From positions 1-35,358 of the forward strand of contig JABDOQ010000065.1 in assembly GCA_013043165.1 (NCBI GenBank): 35,358 bases of DNA, in the 5' to 3' direction. Both the position numbers and the translations under genes were made by a program. The notes under the pieces are model-generated. The model did not search any database and was not told the DNA's origin. It was given only the letters and a program-made list of their open reading frames with translations. This stretch comes from Woeseiaceae bacterium. GTDB lineage: Bacteria; Pseudomonadota; Gammaproteobacteria; Steroidobacterales; Woeseiaceae. The number at the start of each line of letters is the position of its first letter. The stretch's first letter is position 1. Positions 17,901 through 26,982 of this stretch are shown piece after piece.

Positions 17901-18414
17901 CATCTCGCGGGAACTGGGACTCAACTTTTGCGAAAATCCCTGGCAGGGCTCTTTCGTAATTAATGAGCTTACGGATCTCGTCGAGGAGGCCGTGTACCAG
18001 GAGTTCGAGCGAATCTCGGAGCGCGGTGGCGTGCTGGGCGCAATGGATACGATGTATCAGCGAGGCAAGATTCAGGAAGAAAGCCTCTACTACGAAGCGA
18101 AGAAACACGATGGTTCGCTGCCGCTGATCGGCGTGAACGCGTTTCTGCCGAAGGCGGGGCAGGAGGACGAAGTGCACGAGCAGGAGCTGATTCGCTCATC
18201 CGAGAGTGAGAAGAACGACCAGATCGCGCACGTGCGCGCCTTCCAGGAGAATCACGCCGGTGAAAGTGCCGACGCGCTCAGGCGCCTTCAGGCTGTAGCC
18301 CGCGAACGGGGCAACGTTTTCGCGGAGCTCATGGATACAGTGAAGTCGAATTCGCTGGGCCGGATATCGGCTGCACTGTACGACGTTGGCGGCGAGTACC
18401 GACGCAATATGTAG
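14977..18414 (+). CDS. icmF: Fused isobutyryl-CoA mutase IcmF (B12-dependent mutase with G-protein chaperone)
   Basis: The 1145-residue protein joins three parts in the IcmF order. These are an N-terminal B12-binding domain ([10 protein letters not shown], His32 as cobalt ligand), a MeaB-like GTPase (Walker A GTGGAGKS, 207-214, and the NKYD base motif in VLNKYDK), and a C-terminal mutase barrel. At the two substrate-determining positions it has Phe607 (TRMFAGEG) and Gln793 (AQNTCIF), where methylmalonyl-CoA mutase has Tyr and Arg. This supports isobutyryl-CoA/n-butyryl-CoA interconversion; IcmF enzymes can also convert isovaleryl-CoA to pivalyl-CoA slowly. The GTPase loads and protects the cofactor. 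The ATG at 14977 has GGAG seven bases upstream. It is divergent from a TetR regulator and lies after an isovaleryl-CoA dehydrogenase cluster, fitting branched-chain acyl-CoA use. Confidence 0.95.
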   Translation: MSTAATDVPGAARKRESAPLRFVTAASLFDGHDAAINIMRRLIQAQGAEVIHLGHNRSVDDIVRAAIQEDADGIAISSYQGGHIEFFQYMVDRLRELGAGHIKVFGGGGGTITPDEIKLLMEYGVERIYHPHDGMELGLEAMIADLIERTVASRRPTIAPPKPESAVDIAATISAIEERIFDDAELARLRKEWRMQAGQVPVIGITGTGGAGKSSVTDEILNRFLSCFPEMRIAVLAVDPTRRRTGGALLGDRIRMNSLRSERVFMRSIATRRQHLATSEMLGDHILYLKSLGFDLVIVETAGIGQSDSEIVDMVDFSVYVMTSEYGAASQLEKIDMIDFADLIVLNKYDKRGAEDALRDVRKQWKRNHVAFSIADDDVPVYPTIASQFNDPGITWMFSELCRRSAEKAGLDPAKWTPEIDTSVREPRSTAMIPGARIRYLAEIAEQGRAINGRADSQAETASRAQHVFESLRLLEDPELPNELEPYKAQALTGGNDRSLTLLRQRYQEAIGDLTAESLKLLREWPQRKAGVQSETHSYTVRGRKITGENYRESLSHQKIPKIAAPEFSDWGELLRYLCKENLPGGYPYTGGVYPYRRLGEDPTRMFAGEGTPERTNRRFHYLSRGQDAARLSTAFDSVTLYGEDPHERPDIYGKVGNSGVSIATVDDMKKLYSGFDLCAPTTSVSMTINGPAPMILAFFMNTAIDQQVEKHLREVGGWDAAQKKIDKYFKNKERPRYQGELPEGNDGLGLGLLGLSGERVVDAETYARIRKETMASVRGTVQADILKEDQAQNTCIFSTEFAMKMMGDVQQFFIENNVRNYYSISISGYHIAEAGANPISQLAFTLSNGFTIVEYYLARGMDIDKFAPNLSFFFSNGMDPEYSVIGRVARRIWARAMKERYGASARSQMLKYHVQTSGRSLHAQEISFNDIRTTLQALYALFDNCNSLHTNAFDEAITTPTEHSVRRAVAIQLIISRELGLNFCENPWQGSFVINELTDLVEEAVYQEFERISERGGVLGAMDTMYQRGKIQEESLYYEAKKHDGSLPLIGVNAFLPKAGQEDEVHEQELIRSSESEKNDQIAHVRAFQENHAGESADALRRLQAVARERGNVFAELMDTVKSNSLGRISAALYDVGGEYRRNM

Positions 18415-18620
18415 GGTCCTTCGAAAGCCGCTTCAACGAGACATAAAGTACGTGCCGGCAACCCCGGTATTCTCAATTTGAAGCGCTTTTCGGCTTCGCA
18501 CGCTGCTATCGTGGCTTATACCAATCTGATTTGTGGAAAGACCGGCCTGTGCTGGTAGTCGTATTGGTTAAGATTGCGGCATTCTCCAGACGCATGTACC
18601 TCTACAGGAGAGTGATCACA

Positions 18621-19973
18621 ATGGGACCTGAGATGACAGCACGCAACCGCTGGCTCATCGTCGTCGGCGCGATTCTCATTCAGCTCGCGCTCGGCGCGAT
18701 TTATGCCTGGTCTGTATTTACCGCGAGACTGACCGATATGGCCGGCCCGTACGCCTTCAGCGCGAGCCAGACCGCCTGGGTATTTTCCGCCGGACTCGCG
18801 ACTTTCGCGATCGTCATGGTGCTGGCGGGGCGCGTATTGCCTCGTGTCGGGCCACGACTGTTGACCGTGGCCGGCGGTTTTCTGCTGGGTGCCGGCTATG
18901 TACTGGGCGGCCTTTTTGGTGACAGCTTCTGGGTACAGCTAATGAGCATCGGCATCGTTGGCGGCGCCGGCATCGGTCTCGCCTACGTTGTACCCATCTC
19001 GGTTTGCGTGAAGTGGTTTCCGGACAAAAAGGGCCTGATTACCGGTTTGGCCGTCGCCGGCTTCGGCTTCGGCGCGACCATCTGGGTCAAGCTTGCGGGA
19101 TCCTGGCTCGGCGGACTGCTCAATACGACGAACGTATTTGGACTGCCCGGCGTGCAGAGCGTATTCGTAATTTACGGTATCGCGTTGGCCGCGCTCGTAC
19201 TGCTGGGCAGCATTGTCATGATCAATCCGCCCGACGACTATCTCCCCGCAGGCTGGACGCCGCCGGTCACCGAGAACAACGATCACGAGGGGGCGGTGGA
19301 ATTCCGGGCACGCGAGATGCTGCGCACGCCACAGTTTTACATGCTCTGGTCTGTATTCATGTTCGCGGGCATTTCAGGGCTTATGGTGATCTATTGCATC
19401 AAGCTGTTTGGAATCGACGCGCTCGAGCATCACGGCGTCACCGGTGCCGGCGCAATCACGGGCACGGCCATGGCCTGGTACGCAATCTTCAACGGTGCAG
19501 GCCGCATTGCGTGGGGCAGCATTTCCGACAAGATCGGCCGCAAGACAACCATCACGCTTATGACTGCCCTGCAGGGCGTCACGATGCTGATGACCTACCA
19601 TGTGTTCATCAGCTTTGGCCTTGTCTACGGTTTTATCGTGGTTGCCGCACTGATCGGCTTTAATTACGGTGGCAGTTTCGCGTTGTTTCCCGCCATCACG
19701 GCCGACTATTTCGGCAACAAAAACGTCGGCAGCAATTACGGCTGGATGTTCACGGCGTATGGCGTCGCGGGTCTCGCCGGACCACTGCTGGCCGGGTATT
19801 TCAAGGACGCTGCACAAGGCGCGTCTCAGCCGGCAGTCTGGATGACGCCTTTCATCATTGCCGGCGGCGTCTGCCTGTTGGGCGCGATCGTTATGGCGTT
19901 CACGGCAAGGCCGCGGCGAGTGCCGCCGTGCGGCTTCGCAGGAACAGGCAGAAAGCTGGCGTTTGGAACGTAG
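18621..19973 (+). CDS. MFS transporter, OFA (oxalate/formate antiporter) family
   Basis: The 450-residue protein has about twelve hydrophobic helices in two halves and the OFA-family look: an early LALGAIYAWSVFT helix, GGAGIGLAYVVPISVCVKWFPDKKGLITG between helices 4 and 5, and NGAGRIAWGSISDKIGRK in the central loop. OFA members exchange or import small monocarboxylates and dicarboxylates such as oxalate, formate, lactate or pyruvate; the substrate here is not known. I chose the ATG at 18621 with AGGAG (18606-18610) ten bases upstream rather than a longer frame from 18531. It follows icmF by about 200 bases, so it may be separately transcribed. The last 20 residues are basic and unusual for the family. 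Confidence 0.88.
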   Translation: MGPEMTARNRWLIVVGAILIQLALGAIYAWSVFTARLTDMAGPYAFSASQTAWVFSAGLATFAIVMVLAGRVLPRVGPRLLTVAGGFLLGAGYVLGGLFGDSFWVQLMSIGIVGGAGIGLAYVVPISVCVKWFPDKKGLITGLAVAGFGFGATIWVKLAGSWLGGLLNTTNVFGLPGVQSVFVIYGIALAALVLLGSIVMINPPDDYLPAGWTPPVTENNDHEGAVEFRAREMLRTPQFYMLWSVFMFAGISGLMVIYCIKLFGIDALEHHGVTGAGAITGTAMAWYAIFNGAGRIAWGSISDKIGRKTTITLMTALQGVTMLMTYHVFISFGLVYGFIVVAALIGFNYGGSFALFPAITADYFGNKNVGSNYGWMFTAYGVAGLAGPLLAGYFKDAAQGASQPAVWMTPFIIAGGVCLLGAIVMAFTARPRRVPPCGFAGTGRKLAFGT

Positions 19974-20007
19974 AGGAATCCGTGTTGCCGGAGATGCTGC
20001 CCGAAGC

Positions 20008-20604
20008 TTAGATGCCTATCAGCTCGGCCAGGTCCCGTCGGCATTGGGCAGCGTCGACGAACCGGATCGTTCGGATGCCGAAGCTGGAAGCGGCTTCGAG
20101 GTTCTCGCTCAGATCATCGATGAAAACCGTATCGCCCGGATCCAGTCGGTATTCGGTGAGCAGGTGATTGTAAATCCCGGGTTCGGGTTTTACTTTTTGA
20201 ATTCGGCAAGAGAAAACGACACCTTCGAACAGCCTCCAGATATCGTACGTCTTCTCCAGGAAGTCGGCCGATGCCAGCTGCATATTAGACAGTACGAACA
20301 GCGGGTGGCCCGATGCGTTCACCGCACGAACGACGTCAATCGTCTCCTCGATCGGCGTAAGAGAGCGAGGCACCTCGTGGAACAGACTCGCGATGGCTTG
20401 ATGCGGCACGCCCGTGCGCGATGCGCCGCGAAGGGTAGCCTCGTCCTGGGAGAGCGTTCCCCGATCCAGTTCTATCCAGTCGGGATGGTCGATAATTTCC
20501 CTTCGAACCAGGGCCTGCGTCCGCGGGTCGTCAAATACGCCGCGGATCAGCACATCGGGTTGCCAGTTGAACACGACGCCGCCGAGGTCGAAAACAACGT
20601 TCAT
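20008..20604 (-). CDS. HAD-superfamily hydrolase (HAD-IA, YihX-like)
   Basis: The 198-residue protein has HAD motif I at the very N-terminus (VFDLGGVVF, nucleophile Asp6), motif II in FVLSN, the motif III lysine in KVKPEPGIY and motif IV FIDDLSENLEAA. The second position of motif I is Gly instead of Asp, as in YihX-type sugar phosphatases. The cap is the small helical type of subfamily IA. It probably hydrolyses a small phosphate ester; relatives include alpha-glucose-1-phosphatase and haloacid dehalogenases. It converges with the transporter gene, 34 bases away. No strong ribosome binding site precedes its ATG at 20604. Confidence 0.88.
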   Translation of the reverse strand: MNVVFDLGGVVFNWQPDVLIRGVFDDPRTQALVRREIIDHPDWIELDRGTLSQDEATLRGASRTGVPHQAIASLFHEVPRSLTPIEETIDVVRAVNASGHPLFVLSNMQLASADFLEKTYDIWRLFEGVVFSCRIQKVKPEPGIYNHLLTEYRLDPGDTVFIDDLSENLEAASSFGIRTIRFVDAAQCRRDLAELIGI

Positions 20605-20842
20605 CTTACGCCTGCCGAGGTCATCGTCGGGCCACCAACGCCCGTGTTGGCCAACGCAATATGAAGAACATTGCGTCGTTTCAGGTCATCGAAATCACGA
20701 TTCACTGCAGCCTCCCTGCCACTGCCTGCGTGGAGGATAGCACTGCAGCGGGTTATCCGGCGCAGCCGTACGCATCCCCGGCAACGGCGTGCTTCGCGGG
20801 CCCGGGTCTCCGCTGGTTTGTGCCAACGACGGCGGCGAGCCC
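20605..20842. other. Intergenic region without recognised gene
   Basis: Between the HAD gene and the TetR promoter I see no conserved protein, tRNA or RNA family. A bulged hairpin (GGCC-A-CCAAC near 20630 with GTTGGCC near 20648) lies upstream of the HAD start on the minus strand. A 61-codon frame from 20661 lacks a ribosome binding site and has low-complexity composition, so I did not call it. Confidence 0.5.
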
Positions 20843-20892
20843 TTGAAAAGGCCCCGCAGCGGCGTATAATCACTTGCTTGTTAACAGCAAGT
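20843..20892 (+). promoter_or_regulatory. Sigma-70-type promoter with overlapping inverted repeat, TetR-led beta-oxidation operon
   Basis: TTGAAA (20843-20848) and TATAAT (20865-20870) are spaced by 16 bases, a strong promoter. Directly after the -10 box the inverted repeat ACTTGCT (20872-20878) and AGCAAGT (20886-20892), with a seven-base spacer, covers the expected transcription start. This is a likely operator for the TetR gene that follows at 20904, so the operon would be autoregulated. Confidence 0.7.
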
Positions 20893-20903
20893 AAAATCGC
20901 CCT

Positions 20904-21524
20904 TTGCAGCAGAACAACGCCTCCCTGACCCAGGCCGAGCGCACGGCCCTTTCCGACAAGGCCATGCTGGAAGCCGCCATGGCGCTGGTTTTGGAGCACG
21001 GTCCGGACAAGACCACGCTGGCAATGATAGGCGACAAGGCCGGCTACAGCCGGGGTTTGGCGACCTACCGTTTCGGCTCAAAAGGCGGTCTTTACGACGC
21101 CTTGTGCAAATCGATATCCCGGCACTGGCTTGAATACCTGAAGCAGGGCGTCGGCGACAAAGTCGGCATTGATGCCATGTGCGCCGCGCTCGACACGATA
21201 TACAAGTTCGAGCAGGAGCTGCCCGACGAAGCCCGTGCGCTGCAGATTCTCTACAGCGGCGCGGCGAGTCCCAGCGCCGAGTATCAACAAACAGCGGTCG
21301 GCATTCGACGACGTCAAAAATCCGACGTGGCCGAATGGGTGCGCCGCGGACAGGATGCCGGTCAGGTTCGCGACGACGTAATAGCGGATGAAGTTGCTGC
21401 GCAGTACGTGGCCTACATATCCGGTATGACCTACCTCTGGATGATGAGTCCCGACTCTTTCGATTTCTCAGTGGCAAACGAGGTGATGAAAAGACACTTG
21501 AGAGACTCACTTACCGCCGTCTAG
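20904..21524 (+). CDS. TetR family transcriptional regulator of the beta-oxidation operon
   Basis: The 206-residue regulator has the TetR DNA-binding domain at about residues 15-62 ([18 protein letters not shown], then [31 protein letters not shown]) and a C-terminal ligand domain. A stop codon at 20892 in frame and the position of helix 1 limit the start to about 20895-20940; TTG 20904 is the best candidate, though no clear ribosome binding site precedes it. It is the first gene after the promoter at 20843 and lies 32 bases before the thiolase. It therefore probably represses its own operon and responds to an acyl-CoA or related effector, which is inference from position. Confidence 0.85.
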   Translation: MQQNNASLTQAERTALSDKAMLEAAMALVLEHGPDKTTLAMIGDKAGYSRGLATYRFGSKGGLYDALCKSISRHWLEYLKQGVGDKVGIDAMCAALDTIYKFEQELPDEARALQILYSGAASPSAEYQQTAVGIRRRQKSDVAEWVRRGQDAGQVRDDVIADEVAAQYVAYISGMTYLWMMSPDSFDFSVANEVMKRHLRDSLTAV

Positions 21525-21556
21525 CGAGCGGCAGAATTCAAGCACAGGAAATCAAA

Positions 21557-22765
21557 ATGACAGACGCCTATATTTTCGATCACGTTCGCAGTCCGCGCGG
21601 CAAAGGCCGCTCGAATGGGTCATTGCACCCGGTAACGCCTATCGATCTCGCCGCCCAGGTACTGACCGCGGTGCGCGATCGCAACGAGCTCGACACGAGC
21701 AAACTCGACGACGTCATATTCGGCTGCACGGCCCCGGTCGGTGAACAGGGATCGGTCATTCCTCGCCTGGCCGTGCTCAACGCGGATTTCGATCAAAGCG
21801 TGCCCGGAAAACAGCTGAATCGATTCTGCGCATCCGGTCTCGAGGCCGTCAACACGGCGGCGGCACAGGTGATGTCGGGCCAGTCCGATCTCGCGATCGG
21901 CGGCGGCATCGAATGTATGTCGCGTGTGCCGATGGGATCGGACTCCGGTGCAATGCATGCGGACCCTGGCTTCGCCTACAAGTCGTACTTCGTACCACAG
22001 GGCATTGGAGCGGACCTGATCGCAAGCCTCGAAGGCTTCACGCGAAAAGATGTCGACGGGTACGCCGTGGAAAGCCAGGCACGGGCAGCGAACGCGTGGG
22101 AGAAGGGCTATTTTTCGAATTCCGTTGTGCCGATTACCGACCAGCTCGGCAATGTCCTGCTCGATCGGGACGAGCACATGCGGCCCGGCACGACGGCCGA
22201 CGACCTGGCAGGCCTCAAAGCCGCGTTTGAGATCCCGGGTCAGCAGGCGGGATTCGATGCAGTCGCTTTGCAGAAATATCCGCAGGTCGAGGCGATCAAT
22301 CACGTCCACACGGGCGGCAACTCGAGCGGCATCGTCGACGGAGCCGCCGCGGTGCTGGTCGGCACAAAGGAAATGGGCAAAGCGCTGGGGCTCAAGCCGC
22401 GCGCTCGTATCAAGGGCTTTTCATCGATCGGCACCGACCCGACCATTATGCTGACCGGCCCGGCACCCTCCGCCGAGAAGGTATTGAAGCGCTGCGGCAT
22501 GGCCGTAAAGGATATTGACCTGTTCGAGTTGAACGAGGCGTTCGCGTCGGTGGTCATGTTGTTCATGCGGCAGCTCGGCGTCGAGCACGAGAAAATAAAC
22601 GTCAACGGAGGCGCTATTGCCATGGGTCACCCGCTCGGCGCAACCGGCGCGATGATACTGGGGACGGTACTCGATGAGCTTGAACGCCGTGATCAGGGAA
22701 CAGCGCTGGTCAACCTGTGCGTCGGCGGCGGCATGGGCACGGCTACCATCATCGAACGCGTTTGA
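21557..22765 (+). CDS. Acetyl-CoA C-acyltransferase (thiolase)
   Basis: The 402-residue thiolase has all catalytic groups: the acyl-accepting Cys91 ([11 protein letters not shown]), NEAFA, the histidine in GHPLGATGA, and the second cysteine in LCVGGGMG. It carries out the last step of beta-oxidation, releasing acetyl-CoA from a 3-ketoacyl-CoA, or condenses two acetyl-CoA in reverse. The next gene, 27 bases on, is a FadB-like multifunctional enzyme, so the pair resembles fadA/fadB, although in Escherichia coli the order is reversed. AGGA lies upstream of the ATG. Chain-length preference cannot be read. Confidence 0.92.
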   Translation: MTDAYIFDHVRSPRGKGRSNGSLHPVTPIDLAAQVLTAVRDRNELDTSKLDDVIFGCTAPVGEQGSVIPRLAVLNADFDQSVPGKQLNRFCASGLEAVNTAAAQVMSGQSDLAIGGGIECMSRVPMGSDSGAMHADPGFAYKSYFVPQGIGADLIASLEGFTRKDVDGYAVESQARAANAWEKGYFSNSVVPITDQLGNVLLDRDEHMRPGTTADDLAGLKAAFEIPGQQAGFDAVALQKYPQVEAINHVHTGGNSSGIVDGAAAVLVGTKEMGKALGLKPRARIKGFSSIGTDPTIMLTGPAPSAEKVLKRCGMAVKDIDLFELNEAFASVVMLFMRQLGVEHEKINVNGGAIAMGHPLGATGAMILGTVLDELERRDQGTALVNLCVGGGMGTATIIERV

Positions 22766-22792
22766 GCCAAACAAAAATACGGAAACAGACAA

Positions 22793-24967
22793 ATGAATAC
22801 ACTTGATATCAAGACAGACGGCAACGGCATCGCACTGATTACGATCGATCTCAAAGATCGCTCCATGAACGTCGTATCACCGGAATTCATCGCCGAGTTC
22901 GACCAGGCCATCGACCAGCTGGCGGGCGATGAAAAAATCAAAGGTGCCGTGGTTACATCGGGCAAAAGCTCGTTCGTTGCCGGCGCCGATTTGCTGCAGA
23001 TCGTTGACGAAATCGATCCTGGAGCAGACCCGAAAGTCGCCTTTGCCAAGTGGAGCGGCCTGCAGCAGCTGTATCGCAAGCTCGAGACCTGTGGGAAGCC
23101 GGTTGTTGCCGCGATCAATGGCACGGCGCTCGGCGGTGGCCTTGAGCTGTGCCTCGCGTGCCATTACCGCGTTGCTGCCGACAATCCGAAGGCGAAACTG
23201 GGCCAGCCGGAGGTGCAGGTAGGGCTGCTGCCGGGAGCCGGCGGGACGCAGCGTTTGCCGCGCCTGATCGGGCTCGAAGCCGCGCTGCCGTTGTTGCTGC
23301 AGGGCACGCACCTGTCGCCCGCGAAAGCGACCGAGTTGGGCGTCGTCGACCTGCTGGTAAAACCGGGCCAGGAAGTCGATGCGGCGAAGCAGTGGATCCT
23401 CGACGGTGGTGAAGCCGTGCAGCCGTGGGACAAGAAAGGATTCAAGGTGCCCGGCGGTGCCGGCCTCATGAATCCCAAGGCAATTCAAACGCAGATGTTT
23501 GGCGTCGCATTGCTGCAAAAAACGACCAACCATAACTACCCGGCGCCGATCGCCATCATGTCGGCGGTTTACGAAGGCTCGGTTTTGCCGATCGATTCGG
23601 CCCTGCAGATCGAATCGAAATATTTTGCAGAGCTACTGACCAACGTCGTGGCACGCAACATGATCCGCACCTTGTTCGTCAACAAAGGCGCGGCCGACAA
23701 GCTTGTACGACGTCCGCAGGGTATCGACAAGAGCAAGGTCACGAAACTTGGCGTGCTCGGTGCCGGCATGATGGGTGCGGGGATCGCATTCGTCTCGGCT
23801 CGCGCAGGAATGCAGGTCGTATTGCTCGATCGCAGCAAAGACGACGCCGAGAAGGGCAAGGACTACTCCCGCAAGTTGCTGCAAAAACGCGTTGATCGCG
23901 GACGCATGGATGCCGACGCGGCGGCGGAAGTGCTTGAGCTCATTCAAACGACCGATGATTACGCGGATCTCGATGGCTGCGAATATGTTATCGAAGCAGT
24001 CTTCGAAGATCGGGGCATCAAAGCCGACGTGACGGCGAAAACCGAAGCCGTGATCGGCAGCGATGCGATTTTTGGTTCCAACACGTCGACATTGCCGATT
24101 ACGGGGCTCGCCGAGGCGTCCAGGCGACCCGGGAGTTTTATCGGAATCCATTTCTTCTCGCCCGTTGACAAGATGCCGCTCGTGGAGGTCATCGTCGGAG
24201 AGAAGACCGATGACGCTGCGATCGCACGTACGCTGGACTACATCCAGCAAATACGCAAAACGCCGATTGTCGTTAACGACAGCCGCGGTTTTTACACGAG
24301 CCGTGTGTTCAGCACATTTACGCGGGAAGGCATTGCTATGCTCGCCGAAGGCGTGAACCCGGCACTGATCGAGAATGTCGCAAAGCATGCCGGCATGCCG
24401 GTCGGCCCGCTGGCCGTTACGGATGAGGTATCGCTGGAGTTGGCCTACAAGATCGGAAAACAAACCAAAGCCGACCTCGGCGACGATTATGTCGCGACGC
24501 CCGCCGACGACGTGATGGAGAAAATGGTGGTCGATCTCGATCGGCGCGGCAAGCGCTTCGGCGCCGGCTTCTACGAGTACTCCGACGACGGCAGCAAGCG
24601 CCTGTGGAAAGGGCTGACCAAGCATTTCCCGCTTGCAGATGAACAACCTACACCCCGGGAGGTCAAAACGAGGCTGTTGTACGTGCAAGCCATAGATGCC
24701 GCGCGCTGTCTCGAGGAGGGCGTGCTGACGCATCCGGCAGACGCCGACGTGGGTTCGGTTTTCGGCTGGGGTTTCCCGCCCTACACCGGCGGCACGTTGT
24801 CGTTCATCGAGACGGTGGGTCCAGGGACTTTTGTTGCCGAGGCAGACCGGCTGGCAAAAGATTATGGTGCGCGATTCCAGATTCCCAAGGGACTGCGCGC
24901 GATGGCTGAAAACGGTGAAACCTACTACGGGCTTGCCGCGAAAGGCCAAGCCCGGTCAGCCGCCTGA
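22793..24967 (+). CDS. Multifunctional enoyl-CoA hydratase / 3-hydroxyacyl-CoA dehydrogenase (FadB/FadJ-like)
   Basis: The 724-residue protein has an N-terminal crotonase domain (about 1-190) with both hydratase glutamates, Glu118 (GGGLELC) and Glu140 (GQPEVQVG). A 3-hydroxyacyl-CoA dehydrogenase domain follows, with NAD loop GAGMMG (323-328) and catalytic His453 (GIHFFSPVDKMPLVE), then C-terminal helical domains. It hydrates trans-2-enoyl-CoA and oxidises the L-3-hydroxyacyl-CoA, feeding the thiolase encoded upstream. The length is close to FadB. With acyl-CoA dehydrogenase, thiolase and crotonase genes in the same run, the operon contains a whole beta-oxidation cycle. FadB versus FadJ assignment is not possible from sequence alone. 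Confidence 0.93.
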   Translation: MNTLDIKTDGNGIALITIDLKDRSMNVVSPEFIAEFDQAIDQLAGDEKIKGAVVTSGKSSFVAGADLLQIVDEIDPGADPKVAFAKWSGLQQLYRKLETCGKPVVAAINGTALGGGLELCLACHYRVAADNPKAKLGQPEVQVGLLPGAGGTQRLPRLIGLEAALPLLLQGTHLSPAKATELGVVDLLVKPGQEVDAAKQWILDGGEAVQPWDKKGFKVPGGAGLMNPKAIQTQMFGVALLQKTTNHNYPAPIAIMSAVYEGSVLPIDSALQIESKYFAELLTNVVARNMIRTLFVNKGAADKLVRRPQGIDKSKVTKLGVLGAGMMGAGIAFVSARAGMQVVLLDRSKDDAEKGKDYSRKLLQKRVDRGRMDADAAAEVLELIQTTDDYADLDGCEYVIEAVFEDRGIKADVTAKTEAVIGSDAIFGSNTSTLPITGLAEASRRPGSFIGIHFFSPVDKMPLVEVIVGEKTDDAAIARTLDYIQQIRKTPIVVNDSRGFYTSRVFSTFTREGIAMLAEGVNPALIENVAKHAGMPVGPLAVTDEVSLELAYKIGKQTKADLGDDYVATPADDVMEKMVVDLDRRGKRFGAGFYEYSDDGSKRLWKGLTKHFPLADEQPTPREVKTRLLYVQAIDAARCLEEGVLTHPADADVGSVFGWGFPPYTGGTLSFIETVGPGTFVAEADRLAKDYGARFQIPKGLRAMAENGETYYGLAAKGQARSAA

Positions 24968-24986
24968 GAAGATTAGGGGACCTTAT

Positions 24987-25760
24987 ATGACAGAGATTGT
25001 CAGCTACAAACAACACGGCGCCGTTGCGGTCATTACATTGAATCGCCCCGATGCGTTGAACGCATTCACGGCGGAATTGTCGCTGCAGGCACAACTGGCG
25101 CTCGAACGTGGCGCCGACGATGACGATGTTCGCGTGATTGTACTGACCGGCGAAGGGCGCAGTTTCAGCGCCGGGGCAGACCTCAAGGCCGGATTCGAAG
25201 GGCGCAGCGTTTTCGGCAAGTTGCACTACGAGTATCGTCCCGTGTTCTCCGCGATCGCAACGATGTCCAAGCCGGTTATTGCCGCCGTTCCTGGCTCGGC
25301 GGCCGGCATCGGCATGTCGCTGGCGCTGCACTGTGATCTGTTGGTCATGGCCGAGAACGCGTTCCTGCTGTCGCCGTTCACGACGATCTCGCTGGTGCCG
25401 GACGGCGGACTCAGCTGGCTGCTCGTGCGACAGCTCGGCTATCGCCGTGCCTTCCAGCTCAGCGTCGAGTCGGAGCGCATTGCTGCGAATCGATGCGTGG
25501 AACTCGGCCTTGCGAACAAGGCCGTGCCGGCCGAGGACCTGCAGAGTGTGGCACTGGAATGGGCGCAGATGCTTGCGAAACGGGCTCCCCGGTCACTCGA
25601 GGCAACCAAGAAGACCATGCGTCACGCGATCGACAATGACTGGGCGAGTACGTGGAACCTGGAAGCCGACTGGCAGCATGCATTGGCAGGCAGTGAGGAC
25701 AATATCGAAGGCGTTTCGGCATTTTTCGAAAAACGCGAGCCGAATTTCAAGGGCAAGTAA
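24987..25760 (+). CDS. Crotonase-family protein, PaaG-like, lacking both hydratase glutamates
   Basis: The 257-residue crotonase keeps the CoA-binding and oxyanion segments (NRPDALNAF, RSFSAGADLK, GSAAGIG). Both hydratase glutamates are replaced, by Ser111 (GIGMSLAL) and Phe131 (LSPFTTI), while Asp139 in LVPDGG is kept. This pattern matches PaaG-type isomerases, in which the aspartate is catalytic and which move a ring-epoxide or enoyl double bond, so hydration is unlikely. I chose the ATG at 24987 with AGGGGA upstream; a longer frame runs into the FadB-like gene. It lies 19 bases after the FadB-like gene and 29 before an acyl-CoA dehydrogenase. A double-bond isomerase for unsaturated acyl-CoAs is the simplest reading; the substrate is unknown. 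Confidence 0.88.
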   Translation: MTEIVSYKQHGAVAVITLNRPDALNAFTAELSLQAQLALERGADDDDVRVIVLTGEGRSFSAGADLKAGFEGRSVFGKLHYEYRPVFSAIATMSKPVIAAVPGSAAGIGMSLALHCDLLVMAENAFLLSPFTTISLVPDGGLSWLLVRQLGYRRAFQLSVESERIAANRCVELGLANKAVPAEDLQSVALEWAQMLAKRAPRSLEATKKTMRHAIDNDWASTWNLEADWQHALAGSEDNIEGVSAFFEKREPNFKGK

Positions 25761-25789
25761 TCGCCCGGTGAACCAGCAGAGTAACGACA

Positions 25790-26971
25790 ATGGACAGACA
25801 TATTTTCGAAGAAGAGCACGAGATGTTTCGCGACTCCGTGCGCAGCTTCATGAAAAAAGAAATCGAACCGCACAGCGAGCGCTGGCATGAAGAGGGTATT
25901 GTGGATCGCGAGGCGTACCTCAAGGCCGGCGAGATGGGTTTCCTGCTGATGTGGGCTGACGAAAAATACGGCGGCATCGGCGTGCGTGATTTTCGCTACG
26001 AGCAGATTCTCATCGAAGAAAATGCACATTACGGTGATGCGGGGTTCTTTATGACGTTGCACAGCCGCCTGGTTGCTCCTTATTTCGACAGTTTCGCAAC
26101 CGAGGAACAGAAGGCGCGCTGGCTGCCGAAATGCATATCAGGCGAACATATATTGGCGGTTGCGATCACGGAGCCCGGCGCCGGCAGCGATGTCGCCGGT
26201 CTGCGCACCAAGGCAGAAGACAAGGGCGATCACTACCTGCTCAACGGATCCAAGACCTTCATTTCCAACGGCATCCTCGCTGATCTTGTTATCGTCGTAG
26301 CACGAACCGACCCCGGCAACAGCCATGCCCTGTCCCTGTTCGTCGTTGAGCGCGGCATGGAGGGTTTCGAACGCGGCAAGAACCTGAAAAAAATGGGTCT
26401 GAAGAGCCAGGACACGGCCGAGCTGTTTTTCAACAACGTCAAAGTTCCCAAAGAGAACCTGCTGGGTGAGCTGAATCGCGGTTTCTACCACCTGATGCAT
26501 GGGCTGGCGGAAGAGCGCCTGCTGGGAGCCTGCGGCTATGTTGCAAGCGCTGAAGCGGCGTACAACCTGACGCTGGAATACGTAAATGAACGAAAGGCCT
26601 TTGGCAGGACTATTGCCGACTTCCAGAATACGCGTTTCAAGTTGGCGGATATGCGGACCGAACTGGATGTCGGCTATGCCTTTGTCGATCGTTGCGTCGA
26701 AGAGCACAACCTGGCTCGCCTGACCGCGGATGACGCGGCGAAAGCCAAGCTCTGGACCAGTGAACTGGAGGGGCGGATTACCGACGAATGCGTGCAGCTG
26801 CACGGCGGCAATGGTTATATGGACGAATACAAGGTTTCGCGCCTGTACACGAATGCACGCGTATCCCGCATCTATGCCGGCAGCTCCGAAATCATGCGTG
26901 AGATCATTGCGCGTTCGATCGGGCTGGACCCGCGCAAACGAGAAAAAACTGCAAAAGCCAACGCGGCCTGA
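25790..26971 (+). CDS. Acyl-CoA dehydrogenase
   Basis: The 393-residue flavoprotein has the standard layout with AITEPGAGSDVAG, FISNGILADL, and the C-terminal QLHGGNGYMDEYKVSRLY. The usual medium-chain catalytic site is Ala (YAGSSEIM), but a glutamate is present at the long-chain/isovaleryl position, Glu242 (LAEERLLGA), aligned with the catalytic Glu of the dehydrogenase at 7847. This suggests a long- or branched-chain substrate. It would supply enoyl-CoA to the hydratases of the same operon. The start ATG at 25790 follows the crotonase by 29 bases. Acyl-CoA specificity is inferred only from the base position. Confidence 0.9.
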   Translation: MDRHIFEEEHEMFRDSVRSFMKKEIEPHSERWHEEGIVDREAYLKAGEMGFLLMWADEKYGGIGVRDFRYEQILIEENAHYGDAGFFMTLHSRLVAPYFDSFATEEQKARWLPKCISGEHILAVAITEPGAGSDVAGLRTKAEDKGDHYLLNGSKTFISNGILADLVIVVARTDPGNSHALSLFVVERGMEGFERGKNLKKMGLKSQDTAELFFNNVKVPKENLLGELNRGFYHLMHGLAEERLLGACGYVASAEAAYNLTLEYVNERKAFGRTIADFQNTRFKLADMRTELDVGYAFVDRCVEEHNLARLTADDAAKAKLWTSELEGRITDECVQLHGGNGYMDEYKVSRLYTNARVSRIYAGSSEIMREIIARSIGLDPRKREKTAKANAA

Positions 26972-26982
26972 GAGATAAAAAG

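Noticed and set aside
18415-18480. GAAGC...GCTTC hairpin pieces after icmF as a terminator
   Set aside because: Short arms with no T-tract.
19004-19663. A 219-codon plus-strand frame within the transporter gene
   Set aside because: It is out of frame with a clear twelve-helix MFS protein and has shuffled Arg/His-rich composition.
20661-20846. A 61-codon frame starting at an ATG upstream of the TetR promoter
   Set aside because: No ribosome binding site, no recognisable protein, and it overlaps the promoter region.
23633-24949. A 438-codon open frame on the minus strand
   Set aside because: It is antisense to the FadB-like gene and shows no recognisable domain.
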